Shown here: piece after piece, positions 18,081-28,500 of the stretch
Layout: each line of letters begins with the position of its first letter
Numbering within the stretch: the first letter of the stretch is position 1
Made by a program: the position numbers and the translations under genes
Assembly: GCF_009295825.1 (NCBI RefSeq)
Contig: NZ_WHKF01000002.1
Span: 124,001-188,000 of the forward strand
Direction: 5' to 3'
Source: Marinifilum sp. N1E240
GTDB lineage: Bacteria > Bacteroidota > Bacteroidia > Bacteroidales > Marinifilaceae
DNA: 64,000 nucleotides
Notes under the pieces: model-generated
The model's database searches: none
Seen by the model: only the letters and a program-made list of their open reading frames with translations
Told to the model about the DNA's origin: nothing

Positions 18081-18671
18081 ATGAAAAAGCAAGATATTGT
18101 AATTATTGATTATGAAGCCGGAAATATTCAATCGGTAAAATATGCTTTTGAGAGATTAGGAGTTACCCCAATTGTTTCGAAAGATGAGAAAGTGATTCTA
18201 AATGCTGATAAAGTTATTTTTCCTGGTGTTGGAGAAGCTTCCTGGGCAATGAATTCACTTCGTAAAAGTGGATTGGATAAATTGATTCCGGATTTAAAAC
18301 AACCTGTTTTAGGAATTTGCCTGGGTATGCAGTTGATGTGCGAAAGTTCTGAAGAAGGAGAGACAAGTTCTTTGGGGATTTTTCCTGTTCAGGTAAAGCG
18401 ATTTACAAATGAACGTAAAGTACCACACATGGGGTGGAACCAGTTAACTGATTTAAGTGGTGAACTGTGCAAGGGAATTACAAGTGATCAGTCTGTTTAT
18501 TTTGTACATTCTTATTACGTGCCTATTATAGAAGCGACAGCAGCTCAATGTGAATACATTCTGCCATTTAGCGCTGCATTGCAGAAGGATAATTTCTATG
18601 CTTGCCAATTTCATCCTGAAAAATCGGGAGATGTGGGCGTAAGAATTATTGAGAATTTTATCAATTTATAA
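18081..18671 (+). CDS. hisH: Imidazole glycerol phosphate synthase, glutaminase subunit
   Basis: 196 residues, a class I glutamine amidotransferase. The catalytic triad is visible: Cys80 in LGICLGMQ, and His178 and Glu180 in FHPEKSG. It supplies ammonia to HisF. Its stop overlaps the hisA start by one base (TAATG). Confidence 0.96.
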   Translation: MKKQDIVIIDYEAGNIQSVKYAFERLGVTPIVSKDEKVILNADKVIFPGVGEASWAMNSLRKSGLDKLIPDLKQPVLGICLGMQLMCESSEEGETSSLGIFPVQVKRFTNERKVPHMGWNQLTDLSGELCKGITSDQSVYFVHSYYVPIIEATAAQCEYILPFSAALQKDNFYACQFHPEKSGDVGVRIIENFINL

Positions 18672-19411
18672 TGAAACAAATGTCTAGAATAAAAATTATA
18701 CCAGCCATTGATACCATAAAAGGTCGTTGTGTTCGGTTAACTAAGGGAGACTATAACACTGAAAAAGTGTATAGTGAAGATCCTTTTCAAGTAGCTAAAG
18801 AGTTTGAGGATTTAGGAATTACACGTTTGCATTTGGTTGATTTAGAAGGTGCAAAGTCGGGACACATTTGCAATTCGAAAGTATTAGAGCGAGTTTCTTC
18901 GGGAACAAATCTGAAAATTGATTTTGGAGGAGGAGTAAAGTCTGATCAGGATATTGAATTGGCTTTTGAATCTGGAGCTGCACAGGTTACAGGTGGAAGT
19001 ATTGCTGTATCAAATCCGGAATTATTTGAAGCTTGGTTGGAAAAATATGGAGCTGATAAAATCATTTTGGGTGCTGATGTTCGAAACGAGATGGTTTCAA
19101 TTTCAGGATGGCAGGAAGATTCGGATTATCACTTGTATCAATTTTTAGAGAAGTATCAGAAAAAAGGAGTAAAAACCATTATCTGCACTGATATTTCAAA
19201 AGATGGAATGTTGCAAGGTCCGGCCGTTGAATTATACAATGGTATAATGCAGGAATTTCCTGATTTGGAGCTGATTGCCAGTGGTGGAGTGGGAGATGTT
19301 AGTGATGTGCGAGTTTTGAATGAAATTGGCTGTTGGGGTGTTATAATCGGCAAAGCTATTTATGAAAAACGTATAGATATGAAGGAATTAGTTCGTGAAT
19401 TTATACTGTAA
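18671..19411 (+). CDS. hisA: Phosphoribosylformimino-5-aminoimidazole carboxamide ribotide isomerase
   Basis: 246 residues, a (beta/alpha)8 barrel. [19 protein letters not shown] at the N-terminus with the catalytic Asp, [10 protein letters not shown], and the second phosphate site [11 protein letters not shown] are diagnostic. Starts at 18671 (overlapping the hisH stop) and 18680 are both possible; the first gives translational coupling. Confidence 0.95.
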   Translation: MKQMSRIKIIPAIDTIKGRCVRLTKGDYNTEKVYSEDPFQVAKEFEDLGITRLHLVDLEGAKSGHICNSKVLERVSSGTNLKIDFGGGVKSDQDIELAFESGAAQVTGGSIAVSNPELFEAWLEKYGADKIILGADVRNEMVSISGWQEDSDYHLYQFLEKYQKKGVKTIICTDISKDGMLQGPAVELYNGIMQEFPDLELIASGGVGDVSDVRVLNEIGCWGVIIGKAIYEKRIDMKELVREFIL

Positions 19412-19413
19412 TT

Positions 19414-20169
19414 ATGCTATCGAAAAGAATAATTCCATGTTTGGATGTAAAAGATGGGAGAACTGTTAAAGGTGTGAACTTTGTTGATTTGAGAGATGCA
19501 GGAGATGCCGTTGAACTGGCGGCTTTTTATGCAGAGCAAGGTGCTGATGAGTTGGTGTTTCTGGATATTACGGCTACACATGAAAAAAGAAAAACCTTAG
19601 TTGATTTGGTTCAGAAAGTGGCTAAAGAACTAAATATTCCTTTTACTGTTGGAGGTGGAATTTCTACACCCGAAGATGTTGAAATGCTATTGAATGCTGG
19701 AGCTGATAAGGTTTCGATTAATTCTTCGGCAGTTCGTAATCCGAAGTTAATTTCCGATTTGGCATTACGTTTTGGAAGCCAATGTGTTGTTTTGGCGGTG
19801 GATGCGAAATGTGTTGATGGCAATTGGGAAGTGTATTTAAATGGAGGAAGACTTGCCACAGGAATTGATTTGTTTGAATGGATTTTGAAAGTAGAAAAAC
19901 TAGGTGCAGGAGAGATTTTGTTCACTTCTATGAACCACGATGGAACCAAAAATGGATTTGCTAATGAAACTTTGGCAAAAATATCCGAAATGGTAAACAT
20001 ACCAGTTATTGCTTCGGGTGGAGCAGGTAATATGGAACATTTTGCTGATACCTTTATTCATGGAAAAGCAGACGCGGCCTTGGCGGCAAGTGTTTTCCAT
20101 TTTAAGGAAATTGAAATCCCAGAATTGAAGAAATATCTGAAAAATAAAGGAATACCAACAAGAATATAA
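19414..20169 (+). CDS. hisF: Imidazole glycerol phosphate synthase, cyclase subunit
   Basis: 251 residues, a (beta/alpha)8 barrel. [20 protein letters not shown] with the catalytic Asp, [32 protein letters not shown] and [11 protein letters not shown] match HisF. It forms the IGP synthase with HisH, joining histidine and purine (AICAR) metabolism. It begins 2 bases after hisA. Confidence 0.97.
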   Translation: MLSKRIIPCLDVKDGRTVKGVNFVDLRDAGDAVELAAFYAEQGADELVFLDITATHEKRKTLVDLVQKVAKELNIPFTVGGGISTPEDVEMLLNAGADKVSINSSAVRNPKLISDLALRFGSQCVVLAVDAKCVDGNWEVYLNGGRLATGIDLFEWILKVEKLGAGEILFTSMNHDGTKNGFANETLAKISEMVNIPVIASGGAGNMEHFADTFIHGKADAALAASVFHFKEIEIPELKKYLKNKGIPTRI

Positions 20170-20193
20170 TTTAACCACAATAAGAGTAAACAT

Positions 20194-20814
20194 ATGAATT
20201 TTAAAGATCTAACAAATCAAATTGATTTTAATAAAGGAGATGGACTAGTTCCTGCAATTATACAAGATGTGAAAACACAAAAGGTTTTAATGTTAGGATA
20301 TATGAATAAGGAGTCCTACCAGAAAACCATTGAAAGTGGAAAAGTGACGTTTTACAGTCGTAGTAAACAGAGATTATGGACGAAAGGGGAAGAAAGTGGT
20401 AACTTTTTAGGTTTGAAAGATCTGAGCTTGGATTGTGATAATGATACTCTTTTGATAAAAGTGGATCCGATAGGTCCGGTTTGTCATAAAGGAACTGATA
20501 CATGTTGGGATGAGGAGAATAAGGCTAGTTCAATTGATTTTCTTTTGCAATTGCAGCAGGTTATTGCCGAAAGAAAGAAAAATCAATCAGAGAAATCGTA
20601 TACGGCAAGTTTGTTTCAAAAAGGAATGAATAAAATTGCACAAAAGGTAGGAGAGGAAGCTGTTGAATTGGTGATTGAAGCCAAGGATGACAATAAAGAT
20701 TTATTTATGGGAGAAGCCGCCGATTTAATGTTTCACTATTTGGTTTTATTATCTGCAAAAGGATATACTCTGGAAGAGGTGGTTAATTTGCTGAAACAGC
20801 GTCACGCCATTTAG
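20194..20814 (+). CDS. hisIE: Bifunctional phosphoribosyl-AMP cyclohydrolase / phosphoribosyl-ATP diphosphatase
   Basis: 206 residues. The N-terminal HisI domain (about 1-110) has VTFYSRSKQRLWTKGEESGN and the zinc ligands in LDCDNDTLLIKV and CHKGTDTCW. The C-terminal HisE domain (about 115-206) has QKVGEEAVELVIEAK and the acidic MazG-like helix. It catalyses steps 2 and 3 of the pathway. Last gene of the operon; its last 32 bases overlap the end of the convergent kinase gene, so no intrinsic terminator follows it. Confidence 0.96.
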   Translation: MNFKDLTNQIDFNKGDGLVPAIIQDVKTQKVLMLGYMNKESYQKTIESGKVTFYSRSKQRLWTKGEESGNFLGLKDLSLDCDNDTLLIKVDPIGPVCHKGTDTCWDEENKASSIDFLLQLQQVIAERKKNQSEKSYTASLFQKGMNKIAQKVGEEAVELVIEAKDDNKDLFMGEAADLMFHYLVLLSAKGYTLEEVVNLLKQRHAI

Positions 20815-22459
20815 TTTCTTGCTTAATTGGAAGGGTAAAGTAGAATGCAGATCCTTTGCCAGGTGTCGATTTAACCCAAATTTGACCATCCATTAAACGA
20901 AGTAATTTTTTGCAAATATTTAAGCCAAGTCCCGATCCTCGGTAAAGAACTGTATTGTCAATTTCGATCTTACGGAATCGGTCAAAAATAAAATTAAGGG
21001 CCGATTCCTCTATACCAATTCCTGAGTCCTCCACACAAAATATTACTTCTGAATTACTGTTGAAACTAGCATAAATCCGAATGTATCCGTTTTCGGTAAA
21101 TTTAATGCCATTTTCAATCAGGTTATTTAAAACCTGTTTAAACCGAAAAGGGTCAGATATCAAATGGAAGGATTCAGACTGTAACTGATTTACAAACTGA
21201 ATGATAATCTTTTTGTGCGAAGGAATGTTTTGTTGTTGTATGCTTATTATCTCATTTATGGATGTGATAAGTTCAAATTTCTGATCAATTAGTTTTATCT
21301 GACCCGATTCAATTTTTGATAAATCTAATATTTCATCAATTAAATGAGTTAAGGATTGACAGTTGGTATTTATGATATTGGCAAATTTTTCCTTTTTTGT
21401 CAGATCTAAATCTTTGGAACTTATAAGTTCTGAAAACCCTTGAATTGCATTTAAAGGAGTTCTGATTTCGTGAGACATGTTGGCTAGAAAAGAGCTTTTT
21501 AATTGATTGCTTTCTTCTGCTTTATTTTTCGCTTCGGTTAATTCCTTGGTTTTTAAACTTACTCTTTTTCTGAGCGTTTTGTTCCAGATAGAAACTACTA
21601 ATGTACTTAGTACTAAACCAAGCATTACTGAAAAAAGTACAATCCAAAATACAGCTTTTTGCCAAAATGGACGTACTTGTATAGGTATATACTGATTGTA
21701 AATTGCATTTTGTTCTTTAGGAGTTATTTGTGCAAGACCTTTATCCAATATTCTGGTTAAAATAGGCCAATCCTTTCTGGATCCTATGCCCAAAATATTA
21801 TCATACCCCACATCACCAACTATTTTAAGGTTGGGAATTATTTCTTTGTGAATTAGGTAAATAGCATATCCTTGTTGGGTGATGACAGCATCGATATTTT
21901 TAGAATATAACTCTCTAAGGCAGGTCAAGTCATCTGCTAATTCAACCAATTTTAGTTCAGGATAAAGAAGTTTTATATGCTCATGAACCGCGTAGTTTTG
22001 AACAACACCAATTTTGAGATTTTCCATTTCATCTAAAGAAATATGATCTTCTGCATCATCTCTCATTAGAATGGAGTGGGGAAGAGTGATAAATGGATGT
22101 GTAAAATGAAAATACTTCCTCCTATCCATTGTCTCCTGAATTTCTAGTATTGCATCTACTTTGCCAGCTTTACCAGCTTCTAGTATGTTAGACCAATTGT
22201 CGAAATAGATTTTATCAAATTGATAATTGATATTTTCTTCTATCTGATTTAGAATATCAACAGATATACCAATTGATTTATTGTTTTTATCAAGATATTG
22301 AAATGGAGCAAATGTTGTACTTACAGCAATCTTAATATTTGGATGTTTTTTTAACCATTCTTTTTCTTTTGTGGTTAAAATATCTTCATTTTTCGGAGCA
22401 CATGACAGAATGAACAATTGAGCGAGCAAAAATATTAAAAACCACCTTGTTCGTATCAT
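20783..22459 (-). CDS. Sensor histidine kinase with SBP_bac_3 periplasmic sensor, lipoprotein-type signal
   Basis: 558 residues. The N-terminal signal has a lipobox ending at Cys20 (FILSC). A family-3 solute-binding domain (about 30-262) is indicated by NIKIAVSTTFAPFQYLDKNNKSIGISVDIL and GVVQNYAVHE. A membrane segment (about 268-292), HisKA with phospho-acceptor His330 (MSHEIRTP) and HATPase motifs (NLIENGIKFT, DSGIGIE, GSGLGL) follow. There is no receiver domain. Family-3 sensors of this type usually bind amino acids or organic acids. Both a lipidation site and a membrane segment are present, which is odd; the Cys may simply lie in an uncleaved signal. It lies tail to tail with hisIE, but no link to histidine can be shown. 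Confidence 0.85.
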   Translation of the reverse strand: MIRTRWFLIFLLAQLFILSCAPKNEDILTTKEKEWLKKHPNIKIAVSTTFAPFQYLDKNNKSIGISVDILNQIEENINYQFDKIYFDNWSNILEAGKAGKVDAILEIQETMDRRKYFHFTHPFITLPHSILMRDDAEDHISLDEMENLKIGVVQNYAVHEHIKLLYPELKLVELADDLTCLRELYSKNIDAVITQQGYAIYLIHKEIIPNLKIVGDVGYDNILGIGSRKDWPILTRILDKGLAQITPKEQNAIYNQYIPIQVRPFWQKAVFWIVLFSVMLGLVLSTLVVSIWNKTLRKRVSLKTKELTEAKNKAEESNQLKSSFLANMSHEIRTPLNAIQGFSELISSKDLDLTKKEKFANIINTNCQSLTHLIDEILDLSKIESGQIKLIDQKFELITSINEIISIQQQNIPSHKKIIIQFVNQLQSESFHLISDPFRFKQVLNNLIENGIKFTENGYIRIYASFNSNSEVIFCVEDSGIGIEESALNFIFDRFRKIEIDNTVLYRGSGLGLNICKKLLRLMDGQIWVKSTPGKGSAFYFTLPIKQETKWRDAVSAN

Positions 22460-22560
22460 GGGACAATATGAATTTGAATAAGCTAAAAGAGTACTGTATT
22501 TACACTTTCGTTGATATAATTACTAAAGAAGGCAAAAGTTACTAATTTTGAGAGAAAAAT

Positions 22561-22589
22561 AAAACGGAAACCTTTTGAGTTTCCGTTTT
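22561..22589. terminator. Bidirectional terminator before nitroreductase end
   Basis: A perfect 11-bp stem AAAACGGAAAC (22561-22571) / GTTTCCGTTTT (22579-22589) with A/T tracts on both sides, 3 bases beyond the nitroreductase stop. It terminates the minus-strand nitroreductase transcript. Confidence 0.8.
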
Positions 22590-22592
22590 ATT

Positions 22593-23111
22593 TTAAAATT
22601 TATTAATGTGAATTTTATCTTTCTTGAGGAATGATTCTTCCCGCCCATCTTTAGTTCCTTCTTTATTGCCTAAGGCTATAATTGCTAAAATTCGTTGCGA
22701 TTTAGGAATCTCTAAAAGATTTTTAATGTATTCCTCAGCACTTATTGAATCATTGTGCGGACGTTCTCTTACTTGAATCCAGCATGCTCCAATATCTTCT
22801 TTTTCTGCTTGCAATAGCATGAATCCAGCTGCAATAGAGCAATCTTCTATCCATACATCACTTAACGACTCATCCCCGGTAATCACTATTGATACTGGGG
22901 CGTGTTTAAGAAAACTTGCGCCATGGGGTTTACATTCCGAAAGTTTCTGATTAAGTTCTGGCTTATTGCATAAAATAAATTCCCAGGGATATTTACTTTT
23001 TGATGATGGAGCCAATAGTCCGGCTTTTAGTATTCTGTCTATTTTATCCTGATCGATGGATGTGTTAGTATATCTTCTTACGCTTCTTCTCTTAAATAAT
23101 ATATCAAGCAT
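22593..23111 (-). CDS. Nitroreductase family protein
   Basis: 172 residues, an FMN-dependent NAD(P)H oxidoreductase fold. RRSVRRYTNTSIDQDKIDRIL with the FMN-phosphate Arg residues, GLLAPSSKSKYPWEFILC, and IAAGFMLLQAEKEDIGACWIQVRER match the nitroreductase family. The substrate is unknown. A second nitroreductase lies at 49254. Transcribed alone. The 205 bases upstream (23112-23316) contain no gene. Confidence 0.88.
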   Translation of the reverse strand: MLDILFKRRSVRRYTNTSIDQDKIDRILKAGLLAPSSKSKYPWEFILCNKPELNQKLSECKPHGASFLKHAPVSIVITGDESLSDVWIEDCSIAAGFMLLQAEKEDIGACWIQVRERPHNDSISAEEYIKNLLEIPKSQRILAIIALGNKEGTKDGREESFLKKDKIHINKF

Positions 23112-23316
23112 GATAGTTGAATTTTGAATTAGCTTTTAAAATTAAAACAATACAATTAATTATTAAATTATTTAGGTAGGAACTAAACCTGTTTAGTAGT
23201 ATGTTTCCAAAGAATTTCTTCGTATTTCTCCCATCTTACGAGGGTTTTAGAGTGAAATATTACAAAATTTTATCATTAGATTAGCCAAATAGAAACTCAA
23301 ACAATCTTTAAATAAA

Positions 23317-24339
23317 ATGAAGAAATTACTTACGGTACTAATCGCAATATATTGCTTTGGGAATTTGTTTGCTCAATCTTATCCTGAGTCGTACATGTGT
23401 TACAAATCAGCGGAATCGATAAATGTTGATGGAGTTATTGGCGAACAGGAATGGGAGAACGCTCCATGGACTAATTATTTTGTAGATATAGAAGGTGATA
23501 AGAAACCTAAACCTGAATATAAGACTCGCGCCAAAATGCTATGGGATGAGAATTATTTTTATGTAGCAGCGGAAATTGAAGAGCCACATATTTGTGCAAA
23601 ACTCAAACAGCGTGATACGGTAATCTTCTATGATAATGATTTTGAGGTGTTTATTGATCCACAAGGAGATAATCATAGGTATTATGAATTTGAAATGAAT
23701 GCTTTAAATACGGTGTGGGATTTGTTAATTGCAAAACCATATCGCGATGGAGCTCCAGCAATAAATGCCTGGGATATACAGGGGTTAAAATCGGCAGTTA
23801 AGATTTATGGTACATTAAACAATCCGAATGATGAGGATGAAAAATGGACTCTGGAAATTGCTTTTCCTTGGCAGGTTTTAAAGGAATGTGCTCCTGAAGG
23901 AAGAAAGCCAAAAGATGGTGAGCAATGGAGAGTGAATTTTTCAAGAGTCAATTGGAAAATGAAAGTAAAGGATGGAAAATACAAGAAAAAGATTAACCCT
24001 AAAACGAATAAAGCATTTCCTGAAAGCAATTGGGTTTGGTCTCCTCAAGGTGTGATAGCTATGCACCAACCTGAAACATGGGCATTTGTTGAGTTTTCTG
24101 AAAAAGTTAAAGGAAATTTGTTGCCTAAAAAGGATTTGGATTATCCTTTAAAAATGGAACTGATGAAAGTGTACAATCAACAAAAACAATACTATTCTAA
24201 GAATTTTATTTATTCAAATAGCTTAAATTTTAATGGAATAACCATCGAAACAACATCGAAACAGTTTATTGCTTTTGGTAAGGGAAAATCAGGAAAGATT
24301 TGGTATATCGATCAGGAAAGTAAAATATGGAGTGAGTAA
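23317..24339 (+). CDS. Exported CBM9-like (carbohydrate-binding family 9) protein
   Basis: 340 residues with a signal peptide (1-20, ending LFAQ). Residues about 30-245 match the CBM9-like domain seen in many Bacteroidota proteins: INVDGVIGEQEWENAPWTNYFVDIEG, TRAKMLWDENYFYVAAEIEEPHI, YDNDFEVFIDPQGDNHRYYEFEMNALNTVWDLL and WTLEIAFPWQVL. The C-terminal 90 residues are not recognised. It probably binds a carbohydrate in the periplasm or outside. No neighbouring glycoside hydrolase was seen. Confidence 0.82.
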   Translation: MKKLLTVLIAIYCFGNLFAQSYPESYMCYKSAESINVDGVIGEQEWENAPWTNYFVDIEGDKKPKPEYKTRAKMLWDENYFYVAAEIEEPHICAKLKQRDTVIFYDNDFEVFIDPQGDNHRYYEFEMNALNTVWDLLIAKPYRDGAPAINAWDIQGLKSAVKIYGTLNNPNDEDEKWTLEIAFPWQVLKECAPEGRKPKDGEQWRVNFSRVNWKMKVKDGKYKKKINPKTNKAFPESNWVWSPQGVIAMHQPETWAFVEFSEKVKGNLLPKKDLDYPLKMELMKVYNQQKQYYSKNFIYSNSLNFNGITIETTSKQFIAFGKGKSGKIWYIDQESKIWSE

Positions 24340-24360
24340 GAAGATTTCACTTTATTAATG

Positions 24361-24388
24361 AAGGGTATCCAATTAGGATACCCTTTTT
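24361..24388 (+). terminator. Terminator after CBM9-like gene
   Basis: AAGGGTATCC (24361-24370) pairs perfectly with GGATACCCTT (24376-24385), and the T-run continues to 24388. It sits between two convergent genes. Confidence 0.85.
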
Positions 24389-24395
24389 AATTGCC

Positions 24396-25229
24396 CTAAT
24401 TATTTTTGATGTGAACATCTCTTTGTGGAAAAGGTATGGTGATGTTATTTTTTTCAAATTCCTTATTGATTGCAAATCGCAAATCACTTTTTATAAATTC
24501 AACCATGAAGCTTTTTTTCGACCAGAAAAACAATTTAAAATCGAGAGAGGAATCTCCAAAATTGATAAATCGAACAAATGGTTTTCTTTTCTTAGCTATA
24601 TCCGGATGTTCTTCTGCTACTTTCAAAAGCACCTTTTCAACCATTTCTACATTTGATCCATAAGCAACACCTACTTGTACATTAAACCGGGTTATGGTTT
24701 CATTGTGACTCCAATTAATTACGTTGTCACTAATTAATTTCGAGTTAGGTATAATCATGATAATGTTATCACGTGTCAGAATTTTTGAAGTTCTAAGACC
24801 AATTTCTGCAACTTTTCCTACAATCTCGTTTTCTAACTCAATAATATCATTCACTTTAAGATTTCTTTCAAAAAGTAAGATGATGCCGGAAGCAATATCA
24901 TGAAAGATTTGTTGGATACCTAAACCAACACCTACAAGTAGGGCAGCCGAACTCGCAATAAGCAAGGTAAGTTTAACCCCAATAGTATCAAGGCTAAAGG
25001 CAATAATACAGACCCATGTTATGTATTTAATGATTAGATAAATTGATGTTCCACTTCCCTGATCAATTTTATCTTCATCCACTAATCTTTTAAAGATCCT
25101 TTTAATTAGCCTAAGAATAAAAATAGTGGTAAAAAGCAACGCAATTATTATCAATAGATGATAAAGATTAATATTGATTGATTTTGAGGTAATTAAAGGA
25201 TAGTTGATGAATTGGTTTATCTTTTCCAT
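24396..25229 (-). CDS. MscS-family mechanosensitive ion channel
   Basis: 277 residues. Three membrane segments (about 22-42, 63-82, 86-110) are followed by the pore helix LLVGVGLGIQQIFHDIASGIILLFERNLKVNDIIEL and the beta-domain motif GKVAEIGLRTSKILTRDNIIMIIPNSKLISDNVINWS, both diagnostic of MscS channels, which release solutes on hypo-osmotic shock. The C-terminal alpha/beta domain is complete (ends FPQRDVHIKNN). Transcribed alone. Confidence 0.93.
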   Translation of the reverse strand: MEKINQFINYPLITSKSININLYHLLIIIALLFTTIFILRLIKRIFKRLVDEDKIDQGSGTSIYLIIKYITWVCIIAFSLDTIGVKLTLLIASSAALLVGVGLGIQQIFHDIASGIILLFERNLKVNDIIELENEIVGKVAEIGLRTSKILTRDNIIMIIPNSKLISDNVINWSHNETITRFNVQVGVAYGSNVEMVEKVLLKVAEEHPDIAKKRKPFVRFINFGDSSLDFKLFFWSKKSFMVEFIKSDLRFAINKEFEKNNITIPFPQRDVHIKNN

Positions 25230-25592
25230 TTGTTGTGGGGTTATAGGTATTATAACTTATTCTTGCGTGAAATTATAATTTTTTCGCAATTCTGTAATCT
25301 TCTTCAAAAAATTAGAACAAATTTTTTATCCAACTGATTAGTAAAAAACAATTTATTATAAGTAAAGATATGAATTGTAAAAGTATGATAAACAATAAGT
25401 TGTGTGAGTACTGCTTTTTAAAGCTTGTGAGGATATGTAATTTCTGTTGAATTCAATATAGGTTAACAGTAGTAGTGTTTGATTATGATGGTAAGGTGTT
25501 GGTAGTAAGTAATATCGAAATGGTGGAGTGCGGGTTTGTTTTTGTTTTTTTTGTATTTTAATATCACCTAATTATAATCTAATCTTTATACT
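25230..25592. other. Intergenic region upstream of the Oar-like receptor
   Basis: A divergent gap of 363 bases, AT-rich with no gene. A TAATCTTTA box (25580-25588) just before the receptor ATG resembles a -7 element but has no well-spaced -33 partner and leaves almost no leader. A promoter further upstream is equally possible. Confidence 0.4.
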
Positions 25593-28500
25593 ATGAACAA
25601 ATTTAAATTATTGTTGCTCTTTGCAATTGTGGCATTTTTAATGCCTGATGCTTTTTCACAAGGGGTTACTACCTCGTCTATGCGTGGTAAAATTGTAGAT
25701 CCAAACAACACTCCTGTTTTTGCAGCCACTGTGGTAGCTACTCACACTCCAACAGGAACTCAATATGGAACCATTACTCAGGATGATGGACGTTATGACA
25801 TTAGAAATATGAAAATTGGAGGTCCTTATACGGTTACCGTTACTTTTATTGGATATAAGGAATCGAAGCAGGAAAATATTTATTTGCAGTTAAATAAATC
25901 TGCCGAAATTAATCTGATTTTGCACGAAGACAATGTGCAAATTGATGAAATTACAGTCATTTACGATAAGAATGACGTAATAAGTCAGGATAGAACGGGA
26001 GCTCAAACTAATGTAAATAGAGAGAAAATTGCTGCCTTGCCAACAATTTCAAGAAGTCAGTCAGATATGACTAGATTAACTCCAGAATCTGATGGCAATA
26101 GTTTTGGTGGACGAAACAATTTGTATAACAACTTTTCTCTTGACGGTTCTATTTTTAATAATTCATTTGGTCTTGATGTTTCAACTCCTGGAGGACAGGC
26201 TGATGCACAGCCGGTTTCGCTCGATGCTATTGATCAGATTCAGGTATCTTTGGCACCTTTTGATGTTCGAGAGGGAGGGTTTACCGGAGCTGGTGTAAAT
26301 GCAGTTACCAAATCGGGTACAAATGATTTTAAAGGATCCACTTATTACTATTTTCGAAACGAAAATATGATTGGTGATAAAGTGAGTGGTCTTAAGGTTA
26401 AGAATCTGGATTTTAGCACAAAGCAATATGGCATTAGTCTTGGTGGACCGATTATAAAAAATAAGCTGTTTTTCTTTATTAACTATGAGCAGGAAAGAAG
26501 AGATCAGTTGGCTCATGGATTTGTTGCAGATAATGGTTCAAATACTGGAAATTCGAATACAACAAGTGTTTCAGAAGCTGATGCAATGGCAGTTCAACAG
26601 CATTTAATTAATCGATGGGGCTACGATCCTGGAAAATATCAGGGATACAATCATGAAACCTCTAATGATAAATTTTTGATTAAGCTGGATGCAAATCTTT
26701 CTAGAAATCACAATTTAGTTTTACGTTATAATATGCTTGATGCATGGAAGGATATTCTTCCTCATCCAGAGGCTGTTGGTGGTCGTGGACCAACAAGTTT
26801 CCGCTTGCCTTTCCAAAATTCATCTTACCGAATTTTTAATGAAATTCATTCAGTTGTAGGAGAACTTCACTCCATGTTCTCTAGTAAAATTTCTAATAAA
26901 TTATTGGTTGGATATACAGCCTTTCGCGATAAGCGTAATCCACATTCCGAGCCATTCCCAGTTGTTGATATTATGGATTTAAATGGTAATGTAGCATTAA
27001 CGGCAGGTTCCGAAATGTTCTCTACTAATAATCGCTTAAATCAGGATGTATTTCAGATTTCAGATAATTTAACGTATTATTCAGATCGTCACGCAATTAC
27101 AGTTGGATTTAACTATGAAAGATTCAAATTTGAGAATTCATTCAATTTATTTTATTACCCTTGGGTGAACGCTTTTAGCGTCCAGAATTTTTTAAATGAT
27201 GACTTTGCTTACTTTGTTGGAAATGCTACTAACGATTTGAATCAAGATGTGACGGATGCTCAGCAAAATGCATTTGCATGGTCTGATGTTGATGTTGCAC
27301 AGATCGCTTTTTATGCTCAGGATGAATTTCAGTTTAACGATGATTTAAAACTTACCTTTGGTCTTCGTATTGATTTTCCTAAGTATTATAATAATATACC
27401 GCAAGATGAAGCAACTAATAGAGGTCGTGATTTTGACGGCTGGGTTGACGAAAAAGGAAATTCTGTGAGACTTGATCCTGCTCAGTGGCCAGATTCAAAA
27501 TTAATGTGGTCGCCTCGTTTTGGTTTTAATTGGGATATTAAAGGGGATAATACAATGCAACTTAGAGGAGGTTCTGGTATTTTTACCGGTCGTATCCCTT
27601 TTGTATGGCTAGGCAATCAATCAACCAATGCACGAATTGATGCAGGATATGAATTTCAGTTAAATGCAACGGCTGACGATTTCAAATTCCCACAAGTCTG
27701 GAAAAACAATTTGGCGTTGGATGTTAAGTTTGGTGATGGATGGTTGGCAACTGTTGAGGGTATTTATTCGAAAGATGTAAATGCTGTGGTACATAGAAAT
27801 TATAATATGTTACCTCCATCGGGACAATTGTCTGGAACTGGCGATAATAGAGCTAGATTTGCAGGATTTAATGAGGTGAATATTTATTCTGCTTCTGCAG
27901 AATCAGAGGCATTTTTAGATGCCGGAGCAATTGTAATGGACAATACAAGTAAAGGATATCAATTCACAGCAACGGGTAAACTTGCTAAAAAATGGGATTG
28001 TGGTTTAACTACAGATATTGCTTATACATATTTAAATGCTAAAGATTTAACATCAATTCCAGCAGAAATTGCAGCTGATGCATTTCAACGAAATCCGGTT
28101 GTAGGAAATCCTAATAGCCCAGAATATTCATGGTCCAGATATGGTTTGAAGCATAGAGTAATTGCTTCTGCACTTTATAAAATTAAGTATGGAAAATTTG
28201 CTTCTTCTTTTGCTATGTTCTACGAAGCAGGTAAAGGGAATCGTTATTCCTACTCATACACAGGAGATATAAATGGAGATGCTATTGCTAATAACGACCT
28301 AATTTATGTGCCGAGAAATTCTAATGACATAAATTTTGGTATTGTTGATGGCAGTGGCAATGGTATTGCTGCAGCTGATGCAGCTCAACAATGGATTGCT
28401 TTAGATGCATTCATAAGTCAGGATGATTATCTGAAAGACAGAAGAGGCAAGTTCGCAGAACGTAATGGTGCAATGTTGCCATGGTACGGTCAAATGGATT

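Noticed and set aside
25580-25588. Promoter of the Oar-like receptor at TAATCTTTA
   Set aside because: No -33 box at proper spacing and almost no room for a leader before the ATG.
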